Of a DNA stretch of 64,000 nt, positions 11,401-17,638 are shown in pieces. The stretch lies in contig DATKZI010000044.1 of the NCBI GenBank assembly GCA_035528035.1, forward strand, positions 51,917 to 115,916. Reading direction: 5' to 3'. How positions within the stretch are numbered: position 1 is the stretch's first letter; each line of letters starts with the position of its first letter. This DNA is from JABLTI01 sp035528035 (GTDB lineage Archaea > Asgardarchaeota > Heimdallarchaeia > JABLTI01). Under the pieces are notes generated by a model that was given only the letters and a program-made list of their open reading frames with translations, was not told the origin of the DNA and searched no databases. Made by a program: the position numbers and the translations under genes.

Positions 11401-13218
11401 GGACTTCGAGCGATTTCTGTTTGTTGGTCAGCTTGGGATGAGATAGGGATGGCAACAAGAGGTTCTGTTATGAAGATTTTGAAATATGCTGGTGTAACAC
11501 CACTAAAAGTTGAAGATGGTGTTAATGCATTTATTCAAGAACTTGAATATGGTCAAGAAGCAGAAATTGTTATTGCTGGGAAATTAGGTGTTTTATTGGA
11601 TTCACCAGCAGCATTTATTTCAATTGATTCCAAATCCTATCCTTTAATTGGAGAATTTAAACGAAATTTTGATGGCTCAATAACAGCTGAAAGAACATTT
11701 AGTTTAGAAAATGATCTTTATCTTAATCACCACAGATTTGAGGATATACCTTATCTGCCAGGTGTTATGGGATTAGAATTATTTGTTGAATTAGCAAGAA
11801 TAATGTATCCTTCAAAGATAATAAATAGATTCGAAAATGTCTCCTTCAAATCAGCAGTCAAATTCAAGAATGATATCCCTAGAAAACTAAGATCTAAATT
11901 ATCCTTTAGTAATGATTTAGCGAAAGTTATTTTAGAATCAGATTTTGAAAAGGATGGAGTAAAACTTGGTGAAACAAGAACACATTTTACTGCGGATATT
12001 GTTTTTGGTAAAAAAGAAATTAAAATAATAGATATACCAAAAATGAAATCAGGTTATCTTGTAAATAATTCTAGGATTTACAAAATTCTTCCACATAAGG
12101 AATTATTCCGAACTTTGAAAGGCATCAATGAAATTACTAAACAAATCATATCCATACCAACTGAAGTAAAAGGTAATCAATTTGCTTGGGATATTAAAGA
12201 ATTATATGCTGAACCTTTAGTAATTGAAGCAGCATTTCAAACAATGGGACTCTTAGATATTATTAAAGATAACAAGTTAGGATTGCCTTTTAGCATAAAA
12301 TCTCTTCAATATTATCAGACAAAAGAACAACCTGCATATATTTTTGGTACAAAAGTAGCTGATACAGATTTTGGTAGTTTATATAATTTTGAAGTTGTAA
12401 CCAAAACTGGACAATTACTTATGGAGGCTAATGGTTATGCAACAGTTCACGTTGATTTTGGTGCTGATCTTTCGGGAATTGATGATATTCAAATAGATCG
12501 AGTTAAACGATTGTTTTCGTTACCTCCTGGAACTTTTCTTGAAGTGAACAATGTATCACAAATAAAGAAAATGATAGAATCAAATCCTAATTTAGTTACA
12601 GATTATCTTCATCCTGATGAAATAGAACATTTGAAAACACTTACAATAGAAAAACGAAGAAATGAATGGTTAAGTGGAATTATAGCTGTCAAAAAAGCCT
12701 TACAAAAATATAAACCTGAAATACAAATTAATAACATTAAAATAGAGAAAAACGAGTTAGGCAAACCCTTCATTAAATTGAACAAAAACGAAAGTATTTA
12801 CGTTTCTATTACACATAGCAATAGTTTTGCTGTTGGGATAATAAATCCTTCAATTGATACAGGTATTGATCTAGAAATAATTGAAAAAAGAGACCAAGCA
12901 ATTATTGATGAATTACTTAGTCCAAAGGACCAGGAATTTTTACAAAATAATAAACAAGCAATCACTGAAGAATTATTAACTAAAATATGGTCTGCAAAGG
13001 AAGCAGCTTCTAAAGTTTTAGGTGTTGGATTGAATATTGATTTGCATGATTTAATTGTCAGTAAATATGATGAACAAGAGATAACTATTCAAGTAAACCC
13101 AATTAAATTACCTCAAAATAACAAACTAAAACCATACAGCAAAGATATTGAATTATCAACAAAACTCGATACAAATGAAGAATATGTTGCGGCAGTCTGC
13201 CGACTAAAAAGTTTATAG
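2476..13218 (+). CDS. Type I fatty acid/polyketide megasynthase (NMO-NMO-KS-AT-KS-ACP-ACP-KR-DH-PPTase)
   Basis: 3580 residues in one frame, with GGAG 9 nt before the ATG. Domains by motif: nitronate-monooxygenase-like TIM barrel 1 (~1-260, KGYEAGGRIG) and barrel 2 (~330-640, GMECGGHIG), the flavin enoyl-reductase type seen in PfaD; KS1 (~724-1185, C934 in DAACASS, H1068, H1106); AT (~1345-1650, S1442 in GHSLGEYSA, H1547 in AAFHS, malonyl-like); KS2 (~1776-2285, C2030, H2178, H2218); two ACPs (~2353-2425 and 2458-2530, DLGIDTVKQAE with T2386 and T2491 in place of the usual Ser); KR (~2545-3010, GGAQGIT, S2945, Y2958, N2962); DH-type double hotdog (~3060-3350, H3086, E3251); Sfp-type PPTase (~3400-3580, GIDLE and WSAKEAASK). 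KR, DH and ER together predict a fully reduced acyl chain. No thioesterase or terminal reductase is visible, so product release is unknown. The domain style resembles bacterial omega-3/PfaA-like or myxobacterial-type synthases, so bacterial transfer is likely (inference). Confidence 0.95.
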   Translation: MVLINDFDSFMQMRKPILAYNPPGILSVDLLKTVIREGGVGLVNLERMKLNESKELLNVCLSELQNNWGIRISNKQQLELLLNLPANTSPILLITSNLDLTQAELEKIKTKQFIILAEVTNLQEAYSKKWASSYIVKGYEAGGRIGNETSFILSQQFADAGLSFIVQGGVGLYTSPAIFIAGAKAIVLDTQLYLTPECPLPQNIKDFLSKLDATDTRVLGDSTNYKYRVYARLGTKIVNDFIIKEKELLTFNKKERTEKIQNEISSQREMFESNNFMNNLLPMGQDISFAKILTDEFGTVTGIINGLLRQIEKQIKSAITNYPLQENNLISKELGIRYPIIQGPMANVSESPVFAKLISDAGGLPFLALGSLFKGQTRTLITKTKEKLGDAPFGCGIIGLEANKKARDEHLKIIQELKPPFVVVAAGTIDQAKEVMGYGIKTFLHTPSPAIFREAFESGVSNLVLEGMECGGHIGVLTSFVLWELSLHELSANKEKITTNQGKINVAFAGGIGDKFSAAMAGILCSAHPEIMNGLLWVGTAYILVKEIVETDTIQPLYQQLALNAKETVVVGETVNTRARSIPTPFTKVIIERELARLKEGVSLADRKHQYERDNLGSTRIAALGEIWNPEGEDDKPNRFMPIDEKGQYQKGNYLIGQIIASLRCIRTLDDLHTDLIINSEELVKKRAESISERLVPSQQKIESSLISDESVLPEYDLKSFEDEGIAIVGLGCVFPDALNINAFWNNILNKVYSIKEIPSERWADNIDLFYDQNKDAPNKSYTKIAASISNFNFNSLEFKIPPKVAITMGRAQKLALVAAKEALEDAKMLSSDYDHSRTAVIIGNSMGDEIRTSHSRKVFAPEVLSRIEKSSSFSNIDNKTWEKIKTQVLADYETQLVPINEDTMPGELSNVIAGRISNTFNLRGKNMTTDAACASSLAALNVAAKGLLDFEYDIVLCGGADCSLDPPTFIKFAKIGALSAEGSYPFDDRANGFVMGEGAGFCILKRLSDATRDGDKIYAVVRGMGASSDGRGKGITAPNPSGQKLAIERALEQAKIKFSDIQLVEAHGTSTIVGDAVELQVLNEIAKNVTPGSIAIGSIKSQIGHLKSAAGIASLIKTALALHHKTLPPSVNFEKPNQKIDWKISPFYVNVTKNDWNKPATDIRIAGISAFGFGGTNYHAILEEYIPGKTKGYLPKVISIEEIQKIFSSLKATKPITASTDFEEVFDKKGWQNYYQKNVHLETEALFIGASSNEKLLAELQRYQSKITATTYPIDGIGLRIRDLAFESLSALSNKNKIGFTANSVDDIPTIIKTAIEGLNDKTKRTFLQNKGIFYSDDHSLGKIAFLFPGQGSQYVRMGKELWDKYEIVRETFREADEITQKMMNFKITEAIFAIGKNDDKANELLKQTEITQPAIFVLNIAIYRLLESFGIKPDFVAGHSLGEYSALVSAGILSFGDGLRAVVPRGQAMAEFSTKDKGIMASVSAGYEEIDELLQKIDGYVICANKNTPNQTVISGATKTVKAAMKIFAEKGIQAIQLPVSAAFHSKIVAPAVDHLRISLEKLTFNKPKMNISSNVTGKLYPTTRDEIINLLCEQISSPVEWIKQIKSMYEDYGVKTFIEIGPKYVLTSFTRAILDDKKDYFALASNHPKKGAMQHFNEVIAALGTFGYPLKIPSLNDNLYADEFRNPLKRFFIRKPIERQTSVATIVKESPFDVLLDQELEKLTGDSSFKDYLELQGPAISAFLKVGYNTYKDKIASAIKEKEEMDKLEINTEPIGVTGISIGLPGKNRHVFDDSNFDAILNGQNFIEKIPLEFRNKMVDKNIVRLVKDAVKGAQFQTITDVKDVIKLAAQKGEFDLSKEYGIDVEFTSVLDITFQLAFAAGIEALRDAGIPLVPMKTQTSVGKEITKGWALPESLRDDTGIVFASAFPGYSNLISIISKYLTDKYSKKNKEEKLVLYQELINQISNESAKKQINTWFEKNKTLLTTEETHFEFSRKFLFEILSMGHSQFAQLIRARGPNTQVNAACSSTTQAIAIGEDWIRNGRCNRVIVIAADDVTNDEMLEWIASGFLAVGAATTKEKVEEAALPFDNRRHGMIIGMGAAGIILESDSVIKARGVKPIADLLGTHIVNSAFHGTRLDRDHISSQVDEFISKIEKRYKISREEIARQLVFVSHETYTPARGGSASAEIDALRRTFGNFIDNIVIANTKGFTGHAMGAGIEDVVAIKILEKGIVPPVANWKEQDPELGKLNLSKGGKYDVKYALRFAAGFGSQLTLALFRVNTQQNRFQSGEYDQWLQSLHGSRQTLEVVNKTLRLNKDPSLIQQKQIELKSEILSTQASSMKELDKDLLTTIVNLISEKTGYPVDMIEPNMHLEEDLGIDTVKQAELFGLIRTKYNLPREEGVRIQEYSSVNKIAEYISSKLSPGTSAQKDVVQQIAITDDKVSSSLGQKDDIVKEITNMISEKTGYPVEMIEPEMELEEDLGIDTVKQAEMFGIIRTKWNLPREEGIKIQEYSTVNKIADYILNRLKGSETKQTISSTVDTSEASMDEIIPAKRLAIQLIEAPLPKVDKLSLSKKKFIIVGESNQFSDELLEILRKQKATIVNVLDIKKINSETKLKQELPTEEIDGLIYIEPKTTQNNKHNNTARTLFLLCKLTKFSEKPFILTINNSDSAFGWEGKTSPITGSITGLTKSLAREFSKGIIRTVSCLKPEQAISELISGDGSIEISYDKAGNRRIFATQESPISTKQTQFKPTSDDLIIISGGAQGITYEITKKIAEKYKTKLALLGRTKLPENIDELVALDQNGLDNLKAQMIEQLKAKEDKVTPVIIEKEWSKITKAISVKKALNYLIKQGSPTRYYSVDVINNEEMVQTIQKITKDFKQIVTGIVHGAGLESSKLIGEKKIDDFDNVYNVKAIGFDNLLTNLDVKQLKFVVCFSSVAGRFGNAGQVDYSAANDYLSKSCWQLHSQGLRAISVCWSAWDEIGMATRGSVMKILKYAGVTPLKVEDGVNAFIQELEYGQEAEIVIAGKLGVLLDSPAAFISIDSKSYPLIGEFKRNFDGSITAERTFSLENDLYLNHHRFEDIPYLPGVMGLELFVELARIMYPSKIINRFENVSFKSAVKFKNDIPRKLRSKLSFSNDLAKVILESDFEKDGVKLGETRTHFTADIVFGKKEIKIIDIPKMKSGYLVNNSRIYKILPHKELFRTLKGINEITKQIISIPTEVKGNQFAWDIKELYAEPLVIEAAFQTMGLLDIIKDNKLGLPFSIKSLQYYQTKEQPAYIFGTKVADTDFGSLYNFEVVTKTGQLLMEANGYATVHVDFGADLSGIDDIQIDRVKRLFSLPPGTFLEVNNVSQIKKMIESNPNLVTDYLHPDEIEHLKTLTIEKRRNEWLSGIIAVKKALQKYKPEIQINNIKIEKNELGKPFIKLNKNESIYVSITHSNSFAVGIINPSIDTGIDLEIIEKRDQAIIDELLSPKDQEFLQNNKQAITEELLTKIWSAKEAASKVLGVGLNIDLHDLIVSKYDEQEITIQVNPIKLPQNNKLKPYSKDIELSTKLDTNEEYVAAVCRLKSL

Positions 13219-13369
13219 GAACAAACCTTTACTAAAACTAGACATATCTCGGTAAAATATATGAATAAGAATAAAAATGTGGATTAGTGTATAATCTAAA
13301 GAGATAGTCAAATCAATAACCAAGAATAAATGATATCCAATTTATTATGGTTATTATGAGGTATGTTCA

Positions 13370-15223
13370 ATGGCATTTGCTACAAGATCAAAGTTTTTCT
13401 GGTCACGTTTCATTGCTACTTGTGTTAAATATTTAGGAGTAGCGAATACTCAACAAATCAAGTATTTAGCTGAAAAATTATTACCAACTGATATGAGTCG
13501 CCAGAATATTCTTTATCATGTTAGAATTGCTGAAGAAAAGGGTTGGATTGCTTCATTTGCTTCGACATTAGAGATAACTTCTGAAAATGAGATTCTCTTT
13601 AGAAAAGAATTTCTTGAGAAAGTGCAAGAGAAAATTTCCGCCCAACGTTTTGTTATAATTGGCACGGAAAATTTTGAACCTACTGCAGAAGAAAAAATAA
13701 TTGCTGCATGTAAAGAAGCAAAACTTCATCCTATTTTTTTTACTGATCCTATTTTAATGGAAAAGATATCTGAAGACACAATTAATCGATTGACTTCAAC
13801 AAATCATAAATCTCCTGGGAATAAATCACTTTTTATGGTCTTATTGCGATTCGCTTGGTTTTGGTTAAATATTGATCCTGAAAAATCTTTAGAGATCATT
13901 AAAGTACTAAAAAATAACGTTATAAAACACAATTATAATGACCATTATAAAATAGATGTTGATTTGCTTGAAATCGCTACAATGATAGAATTAGAAACAT
14001 TACCAGAATTAGGAGTAAATGATCTAAAGAATTTGTTAATCGAATGCATTAAATTTTCAGCAAATAAAAAAAGATCAGATTTAATGAATTTAATGAGTAT
14101 GACATTGTTAATCTCAGGTCGCTTTTTAGTTTCATATAATAAATTAACTTTAGCTGAGGAATATTTGAATAGAGGAATAAAGTATCTCCGATTCAGTACT
14201 CGAAAGTCAATTCTTATGCGTAAATTACATGTAGATGGTCTTTTTGATTTAGGATATATTTATTCACAACAAGGTTGGTTCTATAAGGCTCTAAGTATTT
14301 ATGAAAATATTGAACGAATAATTAATGAAGAATTTCTTGAGAATGAACCAACAACAAATCTCAAAGGTAGATTAGCTTTAGCAAATGCTGAATTATTTTT
14401 GATGATGGCTTTTCCATCTTACATTTTTCAAGATGAGGATTATCGTGCTGCTCTATTGAAAGCTGTTAAACAAACTCAAATGGCAATTAAATTTTATCAA
14501 GGAACAAAAAATACTCTTAAAGTAACTGAAATCACTTTACTTAGTGCTTGGATTCATGCTCTTCTTGGTAAATTAAAACGAGCTGATTTATTGTTAAAAC
14601 GAGCAATAACTAATTTATCTGCACCAGTTCCTCCAAAATTAAATGTGTTCTATTTTAATGCTTTAGCAGAAATATATAGGAAAGAAGGTAATTACGCTAA
14701 AGCTATAAAGAATATTTCGCAGTCCTTTGATTATCTAAAAATTATTGGTCAAAATATTGGTAAATTGTTCTGTATGACACGCTTAGCTGAATTACATGTT
14801 CAATTATCTAAGAGGGAAAATCGTTTATCCTATCTTTCCTTTGGTGATGTTTCATATCTCTTTGAAAAACAAATATCTGATTTGATTAGCCATGTTTTTC
14901 TTGAAACATGTAAATCTCTATCTAATAATTCTGCTATGGTTTCATTTTTCTTATTTGATGACTTAATTGAAATTCATCCTGAAATAAATTCATACACTGA
15001 TATCTTACCATCCCAAAATATCTCTCCTGTCTTACTCGGTGAATCTTTCACTATCATACCTAATCATCTTATAAATCATGAAAATATCAACAAAGGAAAA
15101 TCAATTTGTATTGTTGGTTCAATGAAACACGATGAAACATTAGATGATTTTACTATTCAACAATTTAAAGAAGAAATGTCTGGTTTTGATGATACATTTC
15201 AAAAATTACTTGCTAAATCATAA
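13370..15223 (+). CDS. Winged-helix and TPR-like repeat protein, unknown function
   Basis: 617 residues with GAGG 8 nt before the ATG. The first ~85 residues look like a winged helix: TDMSRQNILYHVRIAEEKGW is a recognition-helix-like stretch followed by a basic wing region. The rest is almost all alpha-helical, with repeated ~35-40-residue helical hairpins around 200-480 (for example AEEYLNRGIKYL, FYKALSIYENIE, YAKAIKNISQSFDYL), which resemble TPRs. No catalytic motif was found. It starts 151 bp after the megasynthase on the same strand, so it could be co-transcribed or be a sensor/regulator of that locus. That link is inference. Alternatives are a generic scaffold or a signal-transduction protein, both common in Asgard genomes. 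Confidence 0.75.
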   Translation: MAFATRSKFFWSRFIATCVKYLGVANTQQIKYLAEKLLPTDMSRQNILYHVRIAEEKGWIASFASTLEITSENEILFRKEFLEKVQEKISAQRFVIIGTENFEPTAEEKIIAACKEAKLHPIFFTDPILMEKISEDTINRLTSTNHKSPGNKSLFMVLLRFAWFWLNIDPEKSLEIIKVLKNNVIKHNYNDHYKIDVDLLEIATMIELETLPELGVNDLKNLLIECIKFSANKKRSDLMNLMSMTLLISGRFLVSYNKLTLAEEYLNRGIKYLRFSTRKSILMRKLHVDGLFDLGYIYSQQGWFYKALSIYENIERIINEEFLENEPTTNLKGRLALANAELFLMMAFPSYIFQDEDYRAALLKAVKQTQMAIKFYQGTKNTLKVTEITLLSAWIHALLGKLKRADLLLKRAITNLSAPVPPKLNVFYFNALAEIYRKEGNYAKAIKNISQSFDYLKIIGQNIGKLFCMTRLAELHVQLSKRENRLSYLSFGDVSYLFEKQISDLISHVFLETCKSLSNNSAMVSFFLFDDLIEIHPEINSYTDILPSQNISPVLLGESFTIIPNHLINHENINKGKSICIVGSMKHDETLDDFTIQQFKEEMSGFDDTFQKLLAKS

Positions 15224-15307
15224 TTTAATTTCCCATAAAGATTAAAGAAAAGATTTTTAATAGTTGGTTGAAGTTAAAGAATTAATTATTACTAGGAGTA
15301 CAAATTG

Positions 15308-15560
15308 ATGATGAGGAATCACGTTTGCTGGCATTCTTAGAGCATTACCTCCTAGTGCAAACTTTGTCTTTTACGTTTTAGATAGACTTGGACCTTTACC
15401 ACGCTATAGGATACAAGGTGAAACAAATCTTCCGGATAGAACAATAGGTTATGCACTTGAAATTTTATTAAAAAAAGGACTTGTTATAAGAATGCTAGAT
15501 ACAGAAGATGCAAGGATTAGAATCTATCAAATTCCTTCGCCTATTATAATCGTAACCTAA
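15308..15560 (+). pseudogene. Small winged-helix (MarR-like) regulator with a +1 frameshift near its start
   Basis: From 15315 the frame reads 81 codons with clear winged-helix character (PSANFVFYVLDRLGPLPRY, then TNLPDRTIGYALEILLKKGL and a wing with DTEDARIRIY). A TGA at 15312-15314 blocks that frame and no start codon follows it. A good start exists one frame away: AGGAG (15294-15298) then ATGATG (15308 or 15311), which stops after ten codons. Removing one T in the GTTTG run near 15321-15325 would fuse them. Either the gene is freshly broken or the assembly has an indel. Its TAA (15558-15560) overlaps the stop of the convergent ThiI-like gene. Confidence 0.6.
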
Positions 15561-16732
15561 AATTCACCAGTGGTAATTAGGTTATAGTCAGCAGAAGCCA
15601 CTAGCTCAGATATTTCATTATCTGTGAGTGGCTTTATTTCTTTATTTTGTTGATTGATATAACCAGGGCAACTGTCAAGGCAAAAGCTATTTTTAAAGTC
15701 ATCATGAAATGGATGTTTAACAGTTTGTTGATCTAATGCTATTAAAGGATAATAAATAGGAATGTTCTCATTTGGTAATTTCATTTCAGGATTCCAATCT
15801 AATAAGGTAGTATCACTATTTCCTAAAGTTACTCCCTTTTTATTTTGACCTTCTATTATTCGTTCAATTATTCCTAAACAAACCCTATCACATGTGGAGC
15901 ATTTTATTCTATCTAATCCAATTTTTTCTAATATTTTTGTAAAATTAACCTCAAAAAAGATTGGTTTTTGTTTTGGTTGAACCAATGCAAAATATTCTAA
16001 TTGCTTTTTGAGTTCCTTTTTATTACTAATATTATTTTTTTCATCTGAATAGCTAAAAATTATTGGTATTGTTATTACTCCTCTTTTACACATTAGAAAA
16101 GCAGCAATAGCATCAGCTAAGGAACCTCGCAAAATAGATACTAATAAACCTTGAGTTCCTTGAGGTAATCCACCAAAACCAATGTATTTTTGATCATAAA
16201 CAAAAGTAAAATTATCTTTAACTTCAATCATGATTAAATAATCAGGTTGTGTGAGATCAACTTTCAAATTCAATTGCTCACTATATTTATCGTATATTTC
16301 TCCTCCAAGAAGTACTTCTAAATCTTTAGAAGTAAAATCATGTTTGCCAAAGCGTTTTACCCTCACCGCAAAGGTTGAATTCTTCTTGAGATTCTTTTTA
16401 GCAAATTCGAGGACTTTTTTCTTTATAAGATCAATATTAGTTTCAACTCTTATAACTGGACTAACTGAAGTTAAACCAAATACATTATAGGCTATATCTT
16501 GAGCAACAGAATCAACTTCTTTGAATGATAATAATTTATGTTCAGCTATTTTTTGTGTGAGAATTATTCTCCCCCATGATCGACTAATTTCAATATGGAA
16601 ATTTGGTATTTCCCTTTTTTCAAGAAAGAGTCTTATATTTAGGGATAATTGCTTCTCCATATGATGCCTTACATAAGGGCTTTTTAAAGCAAGTTCACTA
16701 AAACGAACAAAAATTTCACTTATATCACTCAT
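15557..16732 (-). CDS. thiI: ThiI-like tRNA 4-thiouridine synthase family protein with degenerate PP-loop
   Basis: About 391 residues from the ATG at 16732 (an upstream ATG at 16756 is possible). It has the NFLD/THUMP-type N-terminus expected for ThiI and the GGLPQGTQGLL lead-in to the adenylating domain. At the PP-loop, where the family has SGGxDS, the sequence is RGSLADA (from R202), so the ATP-binding signature is lost. The cysteines that bind an Fe-S cluster in methanogen ThiI are still present as CSTC (C278, C281), with CLDSC (C351, C355) near the C-terminus. It may therefore be a paralogue with an altered role rather than a working thiolase. The fold assignment is firm; activity is doubtful. 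Confidence 0.75.
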   Translation of the reverse strand: MSDISEIFVRFSELALKSPYVRHHMEKQLSLNIRLFLEKREIPNFHIEISRSWGRIILTQKIAEHKLLSFKEVDSVAQDIAYNVFGLTSVSPVIRVETNIDLIKKKVLEFAKKNLKKNSTFAVRVKRFGKHDFTSKDLEVLLGGEIYDKYSEQLNLKVDLTQPDYLIMIEVKDNFTFVYDQKYIGFGGLPQGTQGLLVSILRGSLADAIAAFLMCKRGVITIPIIFSYSDEKNNISNKKELKKQLEYFALVQPKQKPIFFEVNFTKILEKIGLDRIKCSTCDRVCLGIIERIIEGQNKKGVTLGNSDTTLLDWNPEMKLPNENIPIYYPLIALDQQTVKHPFHDDFKNSFCLDSCPGYINQQNKEIKPLTDNEISELVASADYNLITTGEF

Positions 16733-16819
16733 AAAAAAATATAACAACTTGAGCATTAAAAACCTACTGTATACTTATAAGTAAAAAAAAATAATACTAG
16801 AAAATAAAAGAAAGGAATC

Positions 16820-17086
16820 CTAATCATATTCCATTTGTTCTAGCATATCACCATAGTAATCTTCAAGTTCTTCTCTTTCTTCATCTGAGAGAGTTTCTTT
16901 CTTTTTAACCTCTGTTACCTCTAACTTTTCTTTAGGAGTGTGTTCAATCTTACGTGTAATTGTATAGTCTTTAGATTTAGTCTTAGTTAATTTAGTCTTC
17001 TTTCCACAAACATTACATACTATATATGAACCGCTTTCATCGCGCATTGGTTTCATAAGATTTCCACATTTATCGCAAAATTCCAT
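16820..17086 (-). CDS. TFS/RPB9-like N-terminal zinc ribbon protein
   Basis: 88 residues. GAGGTGA lies 8 nt before the ATG at 17086, which is preferred to the upstream GTG at 17098. The start MEFCDKCGNLMKP and the following CNVCGKK form a CxxC...CxxC zinc ribbon like the N-terminal domain of archaeal TFS and RNA polymerase subunit M. The family's C-terminal ribbon with its catalytic acidic pair is missing. It is replaced by a charged tail rich in Lys and Glu that ends in YYGDMLEQMEYD. It could bind polymerase without promoting transcript cleavage (inference), or be an unrelated ribbon protein. Confidence 0.7.
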   Translation of the reverse strand: MEFCDKCGNLMKPMRDESGSYIVCNVCGKKTKLTKTKSKDYTITRKIEHTPKEKLEVTEVKKKETLSDEEREELEDYYGDMLEQMEYD

Positions 17087-17317
17087 TTTTGCATTCACCT
17101 CATTTAGCGAGATTTCGCTTTAATAGTCATTTTCCTTATTAATACTTTTCGTTATTTCGTAAACAAATTATATTTCTTAAAACTATTATAGAAAAGCCTA
17201 TTTGTACTTAAATATATCGGAATAACAAATTATTTAATATTCACCAATAAAAAAGCCACGATTTCTTTAAACAGAATGAAAAATTCGCTAAAAATAAAAT
17301 TAAGAAAAAAAGTATTA

Positions 17318-17482
17318 TTACGATGCAACTATAGAAGCATATTCAATGCTATATATGGGAACATCTTCTTCTTCATCAATTTTTGTCCACCAACCACAAG
17401 TACATCTGACCATACGATCAATTTTTAATAATGTACCATGAAAGCAATTTGGACATTTGAATTTATCATAGATAGCAGCCAT
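17318..17482 (-). CDS. Small zinc-ribbon protein (54 aa)
   Basis: A 54-codon frame starting at ATG 17482. It contains KCPNC near residue 9-13 and RCTCGWW near 26-32, a compact two-knuckle zinc-binding arrangement, followed by an acidic segment (DEEED). The spaced cysteines and lack of low-complexity sequence support a real gene, although it is short. The function is unknown; it sits among other zinc-ribbon genes and may act in transcription or RNA binding. Confidence 0.6.
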   Translation of the reverse strand: MAAIYDKFKCPNCFHGTLLKIDRMVRCTCGWWTKIDEEEDVPIYSIEYASIVAS

Positions 17483-17638
17483 TATAATCACGATTATTAA
17501 ATCTACTGTTTAATAATAATAGAATTAACTAGAGAGAGATTACCGAAAGTATTCTCATTTTTTCGAGACCGCTATTTTTCTGATTGAAAACAAGAAAAGA
17601 CTTTAAAAAGTTGAAAATGAACATGCTAGAGAATTAAA

